Assembly (NCBI GenBank): GCA_900541335.1
Contig: UQJC01000006.1
Span: 1-64,000, forward strand
Direction of reading: 5' to 3'
Source of the DNA: an uncultured Prevotella sp.
GTDB taxonomy: Bacteria; Bacteroidota; Bacteroidia; Bacteroidales; Bacteroidaceae
Length of the DNA: 64,000 bases
Shown here: positions 8,407 to 18,479 of the stretch, in pieces
Layout: the number at the start of each line of letters is the position of its first letter
How positions within the stretch are numbered: position 1 is the stretch's first letter
Notes under the pieces: model-generated
Told to the model about the DNA's origin: nothing
The model's database searches: none
Seen by the model: only the letters and a program-made list of their open reading frames with translations
Translations under genes and position numbers: made by a program

Positions 8407-8451
8407 GAGATACTTCTAGTTCAGCAATGAAGCATGGAAGTATCTCTTGAT
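8407..8451 (+). terminator. Hairpin terminator after the DUF6261-like gene
   Basis: GAGATACTTC (8407-8416) pairs perfectly with GAAGTATCTC (8437-8446) and is followed by a T-rich run (TTGATTCTTTTG). Confidence 0.7.
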
Positions 8452-8862
8452 TCTTTTGTTTCAAACTTCAGGTGTTTCAAACTGATGCCAAGGGAAAGCT
8501 AGGTAATGGATGTCATCTCCCAATAGGAATCAGCCAGGTATATGCTAATTTTACTGAGCAGAAATAGTGTTTATTTTGTAATCTAAAGCCCTTTGTTTTT
8601 TGGAAATATGTACTTAACGAATCCTCTACTGAGCCAAAAAACGTAATCTCTGGTTTTATTTCTATCAACTGCTATACTTTTGTAATGCCTTTAAGTGACA
8701 AGGCAACCTTAATTTCTAAGTTGCAAAGTGTCAGTTGCTTCTTGAAAAACCGCATAATCTACGATTTTATCTCGCAAAAGCACCAAGCACTGCCGCTTGC
8801 CGCAAAGAATTTCTATTCTTATCTAATCTTAATCATTTCTATCTACTCAATCTTTTATCACA
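8452..8862. other. Intergenic leader region before the sialidase gene
   Basis: Apart from the -7 box at 8675-8682, I see no gene or repeat here. The predicted 5' leader (about 8689-8862) is roughly 170 nt long and has no obvious known riboswitch. Confidence 0.6.
8675..8682 (+). promoter_or_regulatory. -7 box for the sialidase fusion gene
   Basis: TACTTTTG matches TAnnTTTG. A TTTT at 8653-8656, 18 bases upstream, is a weak -33 candidate. Confidence 0.45.
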
Positions 8863-11800
8863 ATGCGAAAAATTGTGTTGACGCTCTCGTGCCTGTGTTT
8901 GGGAGCGTTGTCGGCTTTTGCCGATCTGCCGTTTCGTAACCACCGTTACGACGGCTTTAAAGTGCTGAAGGTTACACCCGAACATACGGTTTTCGTGGGT
9001 AACAGTATTACCAACATGCACGAATGGTGGGAAGCCTTTGGCAATTCCAAAATTATCAACCGTGGCGTTTCGGGAGCCGTCAGTGACGAAATGCTGGCGA
9101 ACCTGGAAGGCGTAGTGGCGGGACGACCGAAGCAAATCTTCTTTATGATTGGCACGAACGATTTGGGAACAGCCGGTATCAACAATGCTGCCCACGTGGC
9201 ACGCAATGTGCGCGCTACCTTGAAGCGTTGTCAGGCCGAAACCCCTGAAACGAAACTTTACGTGCAGAGCATTCTACCCAGCCGTCGCCGCGATCTGGCT
9301 TTACAGCAGGAAACCAATGACAGCTTGAAGAAGATTTGTACAGAGATGAACGTAACGTACATTGACCTGTGGAACGACTTAATCAGTGTGTCACAGGCCA
9401 ACAATAACAGCCATACGCTCGACGGACTTCATTTGACGGCATCGGGTTACCGCATTTGGTGTAACAAAATTGCCAAGTATGTAGGTTCTCAGTGCGTCTA
9501 TCCCGCTACGGCTACAGACAATGCTTGTGGCTTGGGCGGTTCGCATGGTATGCGGGCTACGTATTTCAGCATGCTCCCTGTACGCAAAGATGACATCTTG
9601 TTGATTGGTGACGGAATGGTTCACGGAGGTGAGTGGCACGAATTGCTGCACTCCGACAAGGTAAAGAGCCGTGGTACGGGCTGGGGCTATCCCGGTTCGG
9701 ATATTGCCACCACAAAGAAGATGCTGAACGGTATCTTTAAGGGACGTGCAGACAATGTAGCCCCCGCACAGGTATACCTCTACATTGGTGCGGCTGAATT
9801 GAATAACAACAATAATACCCTTGAGTCGATTGCTACTTCCTATCGAGCACTCGTAGACGAAATTCGTAAATTGGCTCCGAATGCTCCGATCTACGTCCAA
9901 GCTATTTTGCCGAAGAGTGATGCCGCTTCGAATACGAATCGCATCGTGCCCTTTAACGCGAAGCTCGAAGCGATGGCTAAGGAAATGAACAACGTAAACT
10001 ACGTAGACTGCTACACTCCCTTTGTAAAGGACGGCAAAGCTAATCCAGCTTATTTTTCTGGAAACTACCTTTACGGTAAGGGCTATGCCAAACTTTCTCA
10101 GGTATTGGCAAAAACAATGGGAAGTGGCGTAACTCCCACAAGTGACGAAGAAGCGAATGCCAACTACGCGGTTTTTAGCCAACGCACGGCGCTGGGCAAT
10201 GTCATCACCCGTGCAGAAGGTTTGAAATTGAGTCACGAAGTAGGTGCTTACACTCCCGAGGCTGCGGCAGACTTGTTGAAGGAGATTCCTGAAGCCTATA
10301 CGTTGCTGGGCAAGAAGGAGGTGACGGAGGCCGAACTGACGGCAAAGGGTAAGGAACTCAACGACCTGATGACGGCTTTGCTGCCGAAGCTCAATTTGCC
10401 GAAGGCTTCGACGGCTGACAGCGAAACGTGGTACCAGCTCTATACGCCTCAACGCGATAATCGTTACCTCACCTCCAACGGTGCAGGCAAGGGCTTGACG
10501 GGTAACGAGAAGCAGGCTTATGCCCGTATGATGTGGAAGTTTGTCAGCCGTACAGACGGCAAGTTTGACATCATCAATCGTGAAGACGGAAGCTATGTGA
10601 ATCCCGTTGCGAACTTTAATGCAGCTGTTTCTACATCGGCAACGGCTCCTGCCCAGGGTTGGGAACTCAGCTATAGCAATACGGCGGGTTACTTTATTAT
10701 CCGTAGTGGCAACGTGCAACTCAACCAGACGCAAAAGAACATGAACTATGCACTCTACAACTGGAGTGCGGGTCAGAATGGATTGGATCGTACCGATGCG
10801 GGTTGTCAGTTTGCCATTGTCGACGCACCGGCTGTGGCTCCCGAGCCTCATGCAGATCCGGTAGCCGTACTCGACTCGGTTGTACTCGACGGTACGAAAC
10901 CTTATGCCATTCCTGCCGACGTGAAGGCTGAAATTTTTAAGCATAAGTCGGTAACCGTAGCTATCGACTTTACTCCGAAGGCTGCGCCTGCTCAACCCGC
11001 GATGCTTATCGCTTCCTCTAACAGTAAGGGACAGGACTTCTTTGGCGTAGTGACGCGCGAGACCAATAAATATGGTGTGCAATACGTGGGTAACAGTCAC
11101 AAGGAAGGCTGGTACACACAACATGGTAAGGACCTGACGAGGCGCAGCCAGATTGTGATCACGATGAACAGTGAAACTGAGGCTTATCATTACTACTTCA
11201 ATGGAAAGGCTGACCGTAGTGTGTCGGGTTTGGGCGAGTATGGTTACCGTACCTTCGGCAATGTACCCAGCGCAGACGGCCTCTACCTGGGTGGTGTGGT
11301 TCGTGAAGGCAAGACAAATGAATACCCCTTTAAGGGAACGATTCACTCCGTGCGCGTGTGGAACCGTGTACTCTCAGCTGACGAGGTAGCCGCTCTGACT
11401 TATGATAAAGAAGAGCAGAAGCCCGCAGGCACTTACCAGGTAGACCTGAACAATGGTAAGTTCGTACAAGGTAATCAGCAGGGCACTTGGAATCAGGTAT
11501 GGCAGAGTAATGCCACCAATCCAGCCTTGCAGCTCAATGCGGGACACAACAACATGACGAAGGACGCTCAAGGTAATCTGCTTGCTTACGTAGGTATGTA
11601 TTCCCCTGAAACCTATACGCTGAGTGTGCCCGTGGGCTACGCTGTGACAGGATTCTCTTTTGATGTGGTCAACCACGAACACAATGAGGCTATCGAAGTA
11701 GCTTGTGGTACGACAAAGTTGACTACCAATAATACCGTACAGCATTTTGCTGTGAAGGGCTTGAAGGAACAGACGGCTTCCTTTACTCTTAAGGGGGCTA

Positions 11801-13815
11801 ACAAGGGCTTGAAGCTGACGAAGTTCTATGTAACCGTTGCCAAGGGCGATTATGTTGTAGAGGAACAGTTTGAAGTATTCCCCACGCTCAACAGTGGGGC
11901 TATTCCTTACCGCATTCCGGGTATAGCAACAGCCAAGAATGGTGATGTGATTGCCGTAGCTGACTATCGCCATTCACGCCAAGATATTGGCTTTGCCGGT
12001 AGTGCTAACGGCCGCATTGACCTTCATGCTCGCGTAAGCCACGACCATGGTAAAACTTGGGACGACATTACGACCATTGTGGAAGGTCAGGGCAAGAATG
12101 CCAAAGATCCGTTCTACACGGGTTTTGGCGACCCCTGTATCGTAGCTGACCGTGAAACTAACGATGTACTCGTGTTGAGTTGCTCGGGCGACATTTCTTT
12201 CCCCAGCGGTACGCGCGAACATCACCAGGGCATAGCCCGTTTTGTAAGTACTGACTTCGGTAAGACTTGGTCTGCACCGACGAACCTCGCAGAAAGTATC
12301 TATTCGCAATTTGACGACTCCAAGCGTGGTCCTATCCGTGCCATGTTTATCGGTTCGGGTAAGATTCACCAGAGCCGCTACACGAAGGCTGGTAGCCATT
12401 ACCGTCTTTACTGTGCCGTATTGGTGCGTGATGTCAATGCCACGATGTGTAACTATGTACTCTATTCTGACGACTTTGGTGTCAATTGGAAGGTGTTGGG
12501 CGGAGCTGACATCGCTCCCATTCCCTCGGGAGCGGACGAACCCAAGGCCGAAGAATTGCCCGATGGTAGTGTAGTCATCAGCAGTCGTTGCAATGGGGGA
12601 CGCTATTATAATGTGTACAGCTTTACCAATGCAAAGAAAGCTGAGGGTAGCTGGGGCTCGGTAGCCTTCTCGGGTAAGAGCAACAACGGTGTGACAGCGG
12701 TTAATAACTCCTGCAACGGGGAAATCTTGATTCTCCCTGTAACACGCCGTGCAGACCAGCAGCCGCTTTACCTCGCTTTACAGTCTCTTCCTTTCGGCAG
12801 TGGTCGTGCCAACGTCGGTATTTACTATAAGGAACTCGCTTCGTTCGATGATTTCTGTTCAGCCGATTCATTGGCAGCCAACTGGGATGGCCGTCACCAG
12901 GCTTCACGCTTGAGCTCGGCTTACTCTACGATGACACTCCAAGCCGACTCTACGATAGGCTTTGTATATGAAGAAGATACGCATCGTACCAACGGTGGCG
13001 GTTATACCATTGTCTATAAAAACTACAGTTTGGAATACCTGACTGACAGCTTGTATAGCGTACGTGCAGAAGAGGACTGTGCTGACTGGTTCAAGGCTTG
13101 CGGTGAACGCAAGGTGGAGATAATCAGCGAACAGCAGACGGGCGATTGTGTGGGTATGTTGGACCGCCAGTACCTTTCGTCGCTTGAAGAAGCTGGTGCA
13201 CAGTGTGTGGCTCATCCTTCAGTAGAGACCTATGAAAAGATTCAGCAGGTGGCAGAAAGTCATCGCATCGCTTTGGAGAACGGAGCTGTTTATATGCTTC
13301 AGAATAAGTTGTACCCGACCAAGAATTTAGCCTTGAATGAGGACTTGACCGAATATGTAGGCAAAGAGGGTCAGGATGACTACATGGAATTTGTCTTTGC
13401 ACAAGACTCTACCGGTAATTGGAAAGTGTATAATGAGAAGCACGACAAGTGGCTGGGCGTAACGGGCAAAACCGAGGAACGTGTGTTGGCTACGGCTGAG
13501 GATGAGGCGGCAACGTATGAGGTTGCTTCTTCGGCAACGGGATTTAGCGTGCTGAGTTGTACGAAGCCGGGCAATGGTGGCATTCCCGCTATTCACTTGG
13601 CAGGGCATGGTCATGTGGTGCCTTGGACGACAAGTGCCGATGCTTCGATGTGGAAAATCCGCAGAGTAGGTATGAGCACGGATTTGAATTCCGCTCTGGC
13701 TCCCGTTCCGGCAATCCAGCCGACTCGCATCTATGACTTGCAGGGTCGTTTGGTTAAGAAGCCGTTGCGCGGTGGTATCTATATTGTCAATGGACGAAAG
13801 AAATTCGTGAAATAA
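8863..13815 (+). CDS. Secreted SGNH esterase-sialidase fusion (sialate O-acetylesterase plus exo-sialidase)
   Basis: A 1650-residue multidomain protein with a signal peptide (1-20). SGNH module 1 has the active-site block VGNSITN (Ser48), GTNDLG and a D187-x-x-H190 dyad, so it should be catalytic. SGNH module 2 begins at IGDG (249-251 region), where serine is replaced by glycine, and its DxxH position reads NYLY, so it looks dead. A spacer/lectin-like stretch (about 520-690) and a LamG-like module (about 690-860) follow. The GH33-type sialidase has YRIP (R1017) and Asp boxes SHDHGKTW (1059-1066), STDFGKTW (1129-1136) and SDDFG (1202-1206). The C-terminus has an IYDLQGR...GIYIVNG motif common at the ends of secreted Prevotella-type proteins. 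Likely role: remove O-acetyl groups and then sialic acid from host glycans. Confidence 0.9.
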   Translation: MRKIVLTLSCLCLGALSAFADLPFRNHRYDGFKVLKVTPEHTVFVGNSITNMHEWWEAFGNSKIINRGVSGAVSDEMLANLEGVVAGRPKQIFFMIGTNDLGTAGINNAAHVARNVRATLKRCQAETPETKLYVQSILPSRRRDLALQQETNDSLKKICTEMNVTYIDLWNDLISVSQANNNSHTLDGLHLTASGYRIWCNKIAKYVGSQCVYPATATDNACGLGGSHGMRATYFSMLPVRKDDILLIGDGMVHGGEWHELLHSDKVKSRGTGWGYPGSDIATTKKMLNGIFKGRADNVAPAQVYLYIGAAELNNNNNTLESIATSYRALVDEIRKLAPNAPIYVQAILPKSDAASNTNRIVPFNAKLEAMAKEMNNVNYVDCYTPFVKDGKANPAYFSGNYLYGKGYAKLSQVLAKTMGSGVTPTSDEEANANYAVFSQRTALGNVITRAEGLKLSHEVGAYTPEAAADLLKEIPEAYTLLGKKEVTEAELTAKGKELNDLMTALLPKLNLPKASTADSETWYQLYTPQRDNRYLTSNGAGKGLTGNEKQAYARMMWKFVSRTDGKFDIINREDGSYVNPVANFNAAVSTSATAPAQGWELSYSNTAGYFIIRSGNVQLNQTQKNMNYALYNWSAGQNGLDRTDAGCQFAIVDAPAVAPEPHADPVAVLDSVVLDGTKPYAIPADVKAEIFKHKSVTVAIDFTPKAAPAQPAMLIASSNSKGQDFFGVVTRETNKYGVQYVGNSHKEGWYTQHGKDLTRRSQIVITMNSETEAYHYYFNGKADRSVSGLGEYGYRTFGNVPSADGLYLGGVVREGKTNEYPFKGTIHSVRVWNRVLSADEVAALTYDKEEQKPAGTYQVDLNNGKFVQGNQQGTWNQVWQSNATNPALQLNAGHNNMTKDAQGNLLAYVGMYSPETYTLSVPVGYAVTGFSFDVVNHEHNEAIEVACGTTKLTTNNTVQHFAVKGLKEQTASFTLKGANKGLKLTKFYVTVAKGDYVVEEQFEVFPTLNSGAIPYRIPGIATAKNGDVIAVADYRHSRQDIGFAGSANGRIDLHARVSHDHGKTWDDITTIVEGQGKNAKDPFYTGFGDPCIVADRETNDVLVLSCSGDISFPSGTREHHQGIARFVSTDFGKTWSAPTNLAESIYSQFDDSKRGPIRAMFIGSGKIHQSRYTKAGSHYRLYCAVLVRDVNATMCNYVLYSDDFGVNWKVLGGADIAPIPSGADEPKAEELPDGSVVISSRCNGGRYYNVYSFTNAKKAEGSWGSVAFSGKSNNGVTAVNNSCNGEILILPVTRRADQQPLYLALQSLPFGSGRANVGIYYKELASFDDFCSADSLAANWDGRHQASRLSSAYSTMTLQADSTIGFVYEEDTHRTNGGGYTIVYKNYSLEYLTDSLYSVRAEEDCADWFKACGERKVEIISEQQTGDCVGMLDRQYLSSLEEAGAQCVAHPSVETYEKIQQVAESHRIALENGAVYMLQNKLYPTKNLALNEDLTEYVGKEGQDDYMEFVFAQDSTGNWKVYNEKHDKWLGVTGKTEERVLATAEDEAATYEVASSATGFSVLSCTKPGNGGIPAIHLAGHGHVVPWTTSADASMWKIRRVGMSTDLNSALAPVPAIQPTRIYDLQGRLVKKPLRGGIYIVNGRKKFVK

Positions 13816-13835
13816 GAACAGACTACTGGTATTTG

Positions 13836-13872
13836 AAGCCCCGTTTGCTCACTGCGAGCAGACGGGGCTTTT
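13836..13872 (+). terminator. Strong intrinsic terminator of the sialidase gene
   Basis: AAGCCCCGTTTGCTC (from 13836) pairs with GAGCAGACGGGGCTT (to 13870), with one G-T wobble in 15 bp, a five-base loop and a short T-tract. It begins 20 bases after the stop codon. Confidence 0.85.
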
Positions 13873-13904
13873 GATTGTGTCGTTCATTCTTCAGAAAAAC
13901 TGGT

Positions 13905-13912
13905 TACCTTTG
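13905..13912 (+). promoter_or_regulatory. -7 box for the nitrilase-family gene
   Basis: TACCTTTG matches TAnnTTTG, 22 bases before the chosen ATG at 13935. It supports this start over the longer open frame that begins at 13875, upstream of the box. Confidence 0.5.
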
Positions 13913-13934
13913 TCTCCACCAACTCTTTTTGCTG

Positions 13935-14780
13935 ATGAACATAACGCTTCTACAAACCGATATTCACTGGCGCAACCTTTCAGCCAATTGCGAGGAGGCT
14001 GTGCGCTTGATGACTGAGGCTCCAGATAGTGACCTTTATGTGCTTCCCGAAATGTGGGCAAGCGGTTTTGAAATGCAGCCAGACGAGGCTTTGGCAGAAG
14101 AGAGCCGGTTGGCCTTGGCGTGGATGTATGAGCAGGCTGTGCTCCGTCAGTGTGCTGTGGCTGGCTCGTTGCCCTGGAGGATAGAAGGGGTGGGTGAGCA
14201 GGCCGGACGGGGAGAGGTACATGTGCTGTTACACTCAGCCAATCCTTTAGCTAATCGTGCAGCAGCTTCACTCACTGCAAAAGGAGGAGGGAAGGAGTGG
14301 CGTAACCGTTTCTTCTTTGTGATGCCCGACGGACAGTATGTAGCTTATGATAAATGCAACTTATTTGCTTATGGCGGGGAAACGGCAGTGTACACTGCAG
14401 GAACTTCACCAGCCGAAGTGCTGTGGCGTGGGGTGCGCTTCCGTCTTCAGGTATGCTTTGATTTGAGATTTCCAGAGTCTGCACGCAATCAGGTTTCGGC
14501 ACCCTATGATGTGTTGCTTTACGTAGCCAATTGGCCGACTTCTCGTCGTGTAGCATGGGATGCTTTGCTTCGTGCGCGAGCGATCGAAAATCAATGTTAC
14601 GTGGTGGGTGTGAATCGTACGGGAAGCGAAACGGCTTTGTCCTATAACGGCGGATCGGCGGTAGTGGATGCCTATGGCCGTATCTGGAAGCAATTGGGCG
14701 AACTGCCACAAGCGTATAGTTTTAGTCCGGATTTAGAAGAACTGAAAAGGTTTCGGAAGAAGTTCCCCGTGTTGCGTTGA
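13935..14780 (+). CDS. Carbon-nitrogen hydrolase, omega-amidase (YafV-like)
   Basis: This 281-residue nitrilase-superfamily enzyme most resembles YafV/NIT2 omega-amidases, which hydrolyse alpha-ketoglutaramate or alpha-ketosuccinamate as metabolite repair. The catalytic triad is visible: Glu39 in LPEMWASGF, Lys in YDKCNLF, and Cys in QVCFDLRFPE. The start at 13935 was chosen because MNITLLQTDIHW is the typical family N-terminus and because a -7 box lies between the longer possible start and this one. It precedes dxs, which has its own strong promoter. The exact substrate is inferred from the family. Confidence 0.85.
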   Translation: MNITLLQTDIHWRNLSANCEEAVRLMTEAPDSDLYVLPEMWASGFEMQPDEALAEESRLALAWMYEQAVLRQCAVAGSLPWRIEGVGEQAGRGEVHVLLHSANPLANRAAASLTAKGGGKEWRNRFFFVMPDGQYVAYDKCNLFAYGGETAVYTAGTSPAEVLWRGVRFRLQVCFDLRFPESARNQVSAPYDVLLYVANWPTSRRVAWDALLRARAIENQCYVVGVNRTGSETALSYNGGSAVVDAYGRIWKQLGELPQAYSFSPDLEELKRFRKKFPVLR

Positions 14781-14872
14781 GGGATGATACGAGCGAGGAT
14801 ACCTTCCTGTGGTAGCCAACTTGGTCTCGTTCTGCCAGAACGGAGCCGTTCCTGGCTTTTGTATTCCTTTCA

Positions 14873-14904
14873 TTTGGCATTTCAACCGTCAAGGTGTAAC
14901 TTTG
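14873..14904 (+). promoter_or_regulatory. Bacteroidetes-type promoter of dxs
   Basis: TTTG (14873-14876), 20 bases, then TAACTTTG (14897-14904): a full -33/-7 match. The expected leader to the ATG at 14968 is about 57 nt. Confidence 0.65.
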
Positions 14905-14967
14905 CCCTACTTTGTGAGGGTCTGTCTATTGGGGCAGGCTTTCATTTTTCTACCAAATCGAATCATC

Positions 14968-16881
14968 ATGGAGTCTCCAAGATCCTTTCAATATCTCCAA
15001 GACATCAATAGTCCTGCCGACTTGCGCCGCTTGAAAGTAGAGGACCTGCCTGCCGTATGCGAAGATCTGCGACAGGACATTATCCGTGAATTGGCGGATA
15101 ATCCCGGACACTTTGCTTCCAGTTTAGGTACGGTGGAACTCACAGTGGCATTACACTATGTCTTTGATACCCCCTATGACCGCATTGTGTGGGACGTTGG
15201 GCATCAGGCGTATGGTCATAAAATACTGACCGGCCGTCGGGATAATTTTCATACTAACCGTAAGTTGCACGGTATTCGTCCCTTCCCCTCTCCGCTTGAG
15301 AGTGAGTACGATACGTTTGCTTGTGGACACGCTTCCAACTCCATTTCAGCTGCACTCGGCATGTCGTTGGCTGCACTGAAAAAGGGAGAATATGACCGGC
15401 ACGTGGTGGCTGTCATTGGTGATGGTGCCATGAGTGGCGGATTGGCCTTTGAAGGATTGAACAATGTATCGGATACACCGAACAATATGTTGATTATCCT
15501 CAATGACAATCATATCAGTATTGATGAGGCTGTGGGCGGTATGAATCAATACCTTTTCCATTTGCACACGAGTAACTGGTATAATCGTTTGCGCTTCTGT
15601 GTGGCACGGAAACTGACGGACTGGGGATGGCTGAATGAGTCCAGACGACGCTCAATCCTGCGCTTTAATAATTCGGTTAAGTCTTTGCTGACGAATCAGC
15701 AAAATATCTTTGAAGGGCTGAATATCCGCTATTTCGGTCCGACCAATGGACACCACGTTATCGAATTGGTGCGCATACTCCGTGAAATAAAGGATATGAA
15801 GGGACCCAAGCTCCTGCATTTGCATACCATCAAGGGTAAGGGGTATAAGCCCGCTGAAAAAGAAGCTACGGTGTGGCATGCTCCGGGAAAGTTTTGTGTA
15901 GAAAGCGGTGAAATCATTCGTGAGCAGGTCTCTACTCCACAACCACCGAAGTTTCAGGACGTGTTTGGCGAAACCCTCTTGGAGTTGGCTCGCAGTAATG
16001 ATCGCATTGTCGGGGTGACACCCGCCATGCCCACAGGTTGCTCCATGAATATCTTGATGAAAGCCATGCCTGATCGGGCTTTTGATGTCGGTATTGCAGA
16101 AGGTCATGCGGTTACGTTTTCTGCCGGTATGGCGAAGGAGGGACTCGTTCCTTTCTGTAATATCTATTCCTCTTTTGCCCAACGTGCGTACGACAACTTG
16201 ATTCACGATGTGGCATTGTTGCGCTTACCCGTTGTCCTTTGTTTAGATCGGGCGGGTTTAGTCGGCCAGGATGGTCCGACTCATCACGGTGCTTTTGATA
16301 TTCCTTCGTTACGGGCTATTCCCGGTGTTACCATCTGTTCGCCATACGACGAACCAGAACTTCGTCGATTGATGTATACAGCCCAACTTCCTAATCAGGG
16401 AACTTTTGTCATTCGTTATCCACGTGGCAAAGGGTCAGTCGTAGACTGGCGTTGTCCGCTGGAGCCTGTGACCGTAGGTACGGCACGGTGTATGAAAGAG
16501 GGACGAGACGTGGCAGTCATTACGTTAGGCCCGATCGGTGTACAGGCAGCTGCCGCTATCGAAGAAGCTGAAACACTCCATGATTCGCTAACTATAGCCC
16601 ATTACGATTTACGCTTTGTAAAACCCTTGGATGAGGCTTTGCTTCATCAGGTAGGAAAGCAGTTTCGCCAAATTGTGACCGTAGAAGACGGAGCAAGAAT
16701 GGGCGGAATGGGTAGTGCCGTAATGGAGTGGCTGGAAGACCATGGTTATAGGGTGGAAGTAACCCGTATCGGCTTGCCCGACGAATTTGTAGAGCATGGT
16801 ACGGTCGAAGAGCTTCAGCGTATAGTAGGACTGGATAAGGAAAGTCTGGTGAAAGCCTTCTGTAAAGCATCTGGAAAATAG
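14968..16881 (+). CDS. dxs: 1-deoxy-D-xylulose-5-phosphate synthase
   Basis: This 637-residue thiamine-diphosphate enzyme condenses pyruvate and glyceraldehyde 3-phosphate, the first step of the MEP isoprenoid pathway. The N-terminal domain has WDVGHQAYGHKILTGRRD and the ThDP/Mg motif GDGAMSGG (from residue 151) ending in LNDNHISID. The central transketolase-like domain has IAEGHAVTFSAGMA and RAGLVGQDGPTHHG. The C-terminal domain is complete. The start at 14968 follows the promoter; an upstream extension of 53 codons would begin before it. It is followed by trkA and trkH in the order commonly seen in Bacteroidales. Confidence 0.97.
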   Translation: MESPRSFQYLQDINSPADLRRLKVEDLPAVCEDLRQDIIRELADNPGHFASSLGTVELTVALHYVFDTPYDRIVWDVGHQAYGHKILTGRRDNFHTNRKLHGIRPFPSPLESEYDTFACGHASNSISAALGMSLAALKKGEYDRHVVAVIGDGAMSGGLAFEGLNNVSDTPNNMLIILNDNHISIDEAVGGMNQYLFHLHTSNWYNRLRFCVARKLTDWGWLNESRRRSILRFNNSVKSLLTNQQNIFEGLNIRYFGPTNGHHVIELVRILREIKDMKGPKLLHLHTIKGKGYKPAEKEATVWHAPGKFCVESGEIIREQVSTPQPPKFQDVFGETLLELARSNDRIVGVTPAMPTGCSMNILMKAMPDRAFDVGIAEGHAVTFSAGMAKEGLVPFCNIYSSFAQRAYDNLIHDVALLRLPVVLCLDRAGLVGQDGPTHHGAFDIPSLRAIPGVTICSPYDEPELRRLMYTAQLPNQGTFVIRYPRGKGSVVDWRCPLEPVTVGTARCMKEGRDVAVITLGPIGVQAAAAIEEAETLHDSLTIAHYDLRFVKPLDEALLHQVGKQFRQIVTVEDGARMGGMGSAVMEWLEDHGYRVEVTRIGLPDEFVEHGTVEELQRIVGLDKESLVKAFCKASGK

Positions 16882-16890
16882 TTTGTGAAG

Positions 16891-16953
16891 GGGCTATCCA
16901 TAACAGACTGTTTATCAGTTAGTGTGTTGATAAAATATTCCAATGGATAGTCC
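16891..16953 (+). terminator. Structured hairpin between dxs and trkA
   Basis: GGGCTATCCAT (16891-16901) pairs with ATGGATAGTCC (16943-16953), one wobble in 11 bp. An inner TTTATCA/TGATAAA helix lies in the loop. A T7 run follows about 20 bases later. It could be a terminator or a processing/attenuation structure within the dxs-trkA-trkH block. Confidence 0.5.
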
Positions 16954-17021
16954 AAACTCTTAAACTCTCATTTTTTTCAACGAATCTTAAAGATAGCATC
17001 CTCTATATTCCCTTTTATCAA

Positions 17022-18365
17022 ATGAAGATTATCATTGCCGGTGCAGGCGCCGTAGGTACCCACCTAGCCAAACTGTTATCGCGTGAACATCATGACATCA
17101 CGTTGATGGATGAGTCGCCCGAGAAGTTGGAAGACCTTTCTGCCAACTTTGATATTATGACTTTGCCCCTATCCCCTTCTTCGGTAGCTGCATTAAAGGA
17201 GGCAGAAGTAGGTGATGCAGACCTCTTCATTGGTGTGACTCCCGATGAGGCACACAATATGACAGCCTGTATGCTTGCTTCGAAATTGGGAGCCAAAAAA
17301 ACGGTGGCGCGAGTAGATAATTATGAATATACAACTCCAGAGAACCGGGATTTCTTCCGTACAGTAGGCATAGATTCAATTATCTATCCTGAGATGTTGG
17401 CTGGACAAGAAATCCTTCACAATATCAAGCGTAGCTGGATTCGCCAGTGGTGGGAGGTTCAAAATGGTGCACTCATTCTACTGGCAGTCAAAGTAAGACA
17501 GAATGCGCGGATTCTCGATCAACCGTTGCGAGTGCTTTGTGGTCCTGAGTCACCCTATCATATCGTAGCGGTCAAGCGTGGGGATGAGACGGTCATTCCG
17601 CATGGTGCAGACTGCTTGCGTGCCAACGACATTGTCTACTTTATGACAACGCCCAAGTATATCAACTACATTCGTGACTTGGCGGGTAAGGAAGATTACC
17701 CCGATGTGTCGAATGTTTTCATTATGGGGGGGAGTAGCACGGCAGTACACTTGGCCAATGCCATGCCTGATTATATGCATGCCAAGATAATTGAAGCAGA
17801 CGTAAAGCGTGCTGAGCGTTTGAATGAAGTTATCCACAATCCTCATACCTTGATAATCCATGGTGATGGTCGTGACCTTTCACTCTTAGAGGAGGAGGGT
17901 ATTCGTAAGACTCAAGCTTTTGCCGCTTTGACAGAGAACTCTGAAACGAATATTTTGGCATGTTTGGCGGCCAAACGTCTGGGAGTAAGAAAGACAGTGG
18001 CAATGGTCGAGAATACCGATTACATCAGCATGGCAGAAAGCCTTGAAATTGGTTCGATTATCAATAAGAAAACGTTTGCAGCCAGCCATATTTATCAGAT
18101 GATGCTAAAGGCGGATATAACCTCGGTAAAAAGTCTGACGGTAGCCAATGCTGATGTGGCTGAGTTTTCAGCTTCTCCGGAAGCCCGGATTATACGCCAT
18201 CCTATCAAAGACTTAGGTTTGCCCGATTGTGTAACCCTGGGTGGTTTGGTGCGGAACGGTCATGGCCAGCTGATTAACGGTATGACCCAAATTCAAGCGG
18301 GTGATACGGTGGTGGCATTCTGTTTGGCTGGTGGCATCAAGAAATTAGAGAAGTTCTTTAAGTAA
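17022..18365 (+). CDS. trkA: Trk potassium transporter NAD-binding subunit TrkA
   Basis: This 447-residue cytoplasmic regulatory protein gates the TrkH potassium channel by binding NAD(H). It consists of two tandem RCK units. The first Rossmann fold starts with IIIAGAGAVGTHLAKLL (classic GxGxxG). The second begins near FIMGGSSTAVHLAN, where the glycine motif is degraded, so nucleotide binding there may be altered. Length is typical. trkH starts 114 bases downstream, and the pair almost certainly works together at the inner membrane. Confidence 0.95.
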   Translation: MKIIIAGAGAVGTHLAKLLSREHHDITLMDESPEKLEDLSANFDIMTLPLSPSSVAALKEAEVGDADLFIGVTPDEAHNMTACMLASKLGAKKTVARVDNYEYTTPENRDFFRTVGIDSIIYPEMLAGQEILHNIKRSWIRQWWEVQNGALILLAVKVRQNARILDQPLRVLCGPESPYHIVAVKRGDETVIPHGADCLRANDIVYFMTTPKYINYIRDLAGKEDYPDVSNVFIMGGSSTAVHLANAMPDYMHAKIIEADVKRAERLNEVIHNPHTLIIHGDGRDLSLLEEEGIRKTQAFAALTENSETNILACLAAKRLGVRKTVAMVENTDYISMAESLEIGSIINKKTFAASHIYQMMLKADITSVKSLTVANADVAEFSASPEARIIRHPIKDLGLPDCVTLGGLVRNGHGQLINGMTQIQAGDTVVAFCLAGGIKKLEKFFK

Positions 18366-18479
18366 GTAGATAGCGTTTGCGTAAAGAAATGCGGACTTCC
18401 TTACATAGAATTAAAGGTAAGGATGTTGCGTTCTTTGTGATAAGAAGAACTCCATTGTTTTACAAGTACGTATAGATAC

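Noticed and set aside
9391..11346. Long 651-codon minus-strand open frame inside the sialidase gene
   Set aside because: It lies opposite a well-supported multidomain CDS, and its translation is basic and low in motif content, as expected for an antisense shadow.
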